From Gemmatimonadota bacterium (GTDB lineage Bacteria; Gemmatimonadota; Gemmatimonadetes; Longimicrobiales; Gaopeijiaceae): DNA of 33,683 nucleotides. Below the pieces are notes generated by a model that was not told the DNA's origin, did no database searches, and was given only the letters and a program-made list of their open reading frames with translations. Shown in pieces: positions 33,168 to 33,683 of the stretch. The stretch covers positions 1 through 33,683 of the forward strand of contig VXLT01000272.1 of the NCBI GenBank assembly GCA_009841475.1. Direction: 5' to 3'. Within the stretch, counting starts at the first letter, position 1; the number at the start of each line of letters is the position of its first letter. Both the position numbers and the translations under genes were made by a program.

Positions 33168-33438
33168 ATGCGGATCGAGTTCGACGAGGCAAAGCACGCG
33201 GCGACGCTCAAGGCCCGAGGGCTGGACATGGCCCGCGCGGAGGAGGTGTTCGCCGACGCCACGCTGACCGTCGAGGACGACCGGCAGGACTACGGCGAGG
33301 TTCGCTACATCACCATCGGCTTTTCTGGACGAAGCAATGGTGGTACTCGTCTGGACACGCCGCGACGACGTACACAGGATCATCAGCATGAGGAGGGCCA
33401 ATGAACGAGAACGACGCCTCTACGGCCCGAGGTTTTGA
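33168..33438 (+). pseudogene. brnT: brnT toxin gene with a one-base frameshift
   Basis: The first about 52 codons encode MRIEFDEAKHAATLKARGLD, AEEVFADATLTVEDDRQDYG and VRYITIGF, the normal BrnT N-terminus. At the T-run 33321-33324 the frame shifts: as written it ends in unrelated sequence at 33404, while one T fewer gives GFLDEAMVVLVWTRRDD and then RIISMRRANERERRLYG, the conserved BrnT C-terminus, ending at TGA 33436-33438. BrnT is a RelE-like ribonuclease toxin neutralised by BrnA. Either the toxin is inactivated or the extra T is a sequence error. The 3' end overlaps brnA by 38 bases. Confidence 0.85.
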
Positions 33439-33658
33439 CCGCGACACCGCTCCCGATCTCTCGAAGGACGGCTGGCCGGAGAAGTTCGCCAAGGCGCCTG
33501 TACGCCGGGGCCGTCCCCCAAAGGCGCGGCCGAAGGTATCGACCACCATCCGGTTGTCCCAAGGGGTCATCGACCATTTTCGCGCCGGAGGCCGGGGCTG
33601 GCAGACGCGGATCGACCACGCCCTGCGGGACTGGATCAAGCAGAACGACGTTGCTTGA
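33401..33658 (+). CDS. brnA: BrnA antitoxin
   Basis: 85 residues. The N-terminal part (MNENDASTARGFDRDTAPDL) is acidic. After a basic linker (RRGRPPKARPK) comes the ribbon-helix-helix type region VSTTIRLSQGVIDHFRAGG and GWQTRIDHALRDWI, the BrnA hallmark. BrnA binds and neutralises BrnT and represses their shared promoter as a complex. AGGAGG lies 5 bases before ATG 33401, inside brnT. The protein is intact, unlike the 55-codon copy at 22959. Confidence 0.92.
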   Translation: MNENDASTARGFDRDTAPDLSKDGWPEKFAKAPVRRGRPPKARPKVSTTIRLSQGVIDHFRAGGRGWQTRIDHALRDWIKQNDVA

Positions 33659-33683
33659 CAGTGCTTGACGTTTGGCAGGGTCG

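Overview
The window is high-GC DNA from a diderm (Gram-negative-type) bacterium. It encodes two outer-membrane porins, three lipobox proteins and a LolD-type ATPase. GTG and TTG starts are frequent. A six-bladed-propeller lipoprotein, an RsbU/RsbW/RsbV partner switch, a lipoprotein serpin and an Amt/ATP-grasp/alpha-E/transglutaminase cluster together suggest Gemmatimonadota or a neighbouring phylum. That taxonomic guess is inference; no rRNA or complete tRNA gene is present.

Backbone, 1-22.7 kb. The left edge holds the end of a propionate/methylmalonyl-CoA locus: a stand-alone B12-binding mutase subunit followed by an acyl-CoA carboxylase beta gene cut by the window edge. An orphan LolD-type ATPase, murB and a MATE exporter follow. 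A signalling block (4.2-9.9 kb) has one arm on the minus strand (response regulator/PP2C phosphatase, solute-binding lipoprotein, HAMP histidine kinase) and a divergent plus-strand arm (RsbW-like kinase, STAS anti-anti-sigma factor). Next come an OprO/P-like porin and a tight plus-strand operon: Amt ammonium transporter, circularly permuted ATP-grasp, alpha-E, transglutaminase, TorF-like porin. A serpin-BCCT transporter pair, an Erm-type 23S rRNA methyltransferase with a possible leader peptide, and an ABC-2 exporter whose permease has an in-frame stop complete this part.

Accessory region, 22.8-33.7 kb. Two copies of a BrnT/BrnA toxin-antitoxin locus bracket it. The left copy (22.85-23.13 kb) is decayed and its truncated antitoxin overlaps the start of an MpaB-like oxygenase gene. 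The right copy (33.17-33.66 kb) has an intact antitoxin and a toxin gene with a one-base frameshift. Inside are two gapless 189-bp direct repeats, 2752 bp apart. Each contains the 3' half of a tRNA-Pro(UGG) gene plus about 145 bp of shared flank, which looks like attachment junctions of tandem integrated elements that carry no visible integrase. The first element carries a small membrane protein, a truncated unknown gene and a propeller lipoprotein.

The second element carries a minus-strand four-gene run that looks like a defence island: an MmeI-like single-chain restriction-modification enzyme, an HNH-like small protein, an ABC-class AAA ATPase and a TOPRIM/DUF4276-like partner. The last two form a candidate ATPase-nuclease defence pair and are the best candidate here for an undescribed system.
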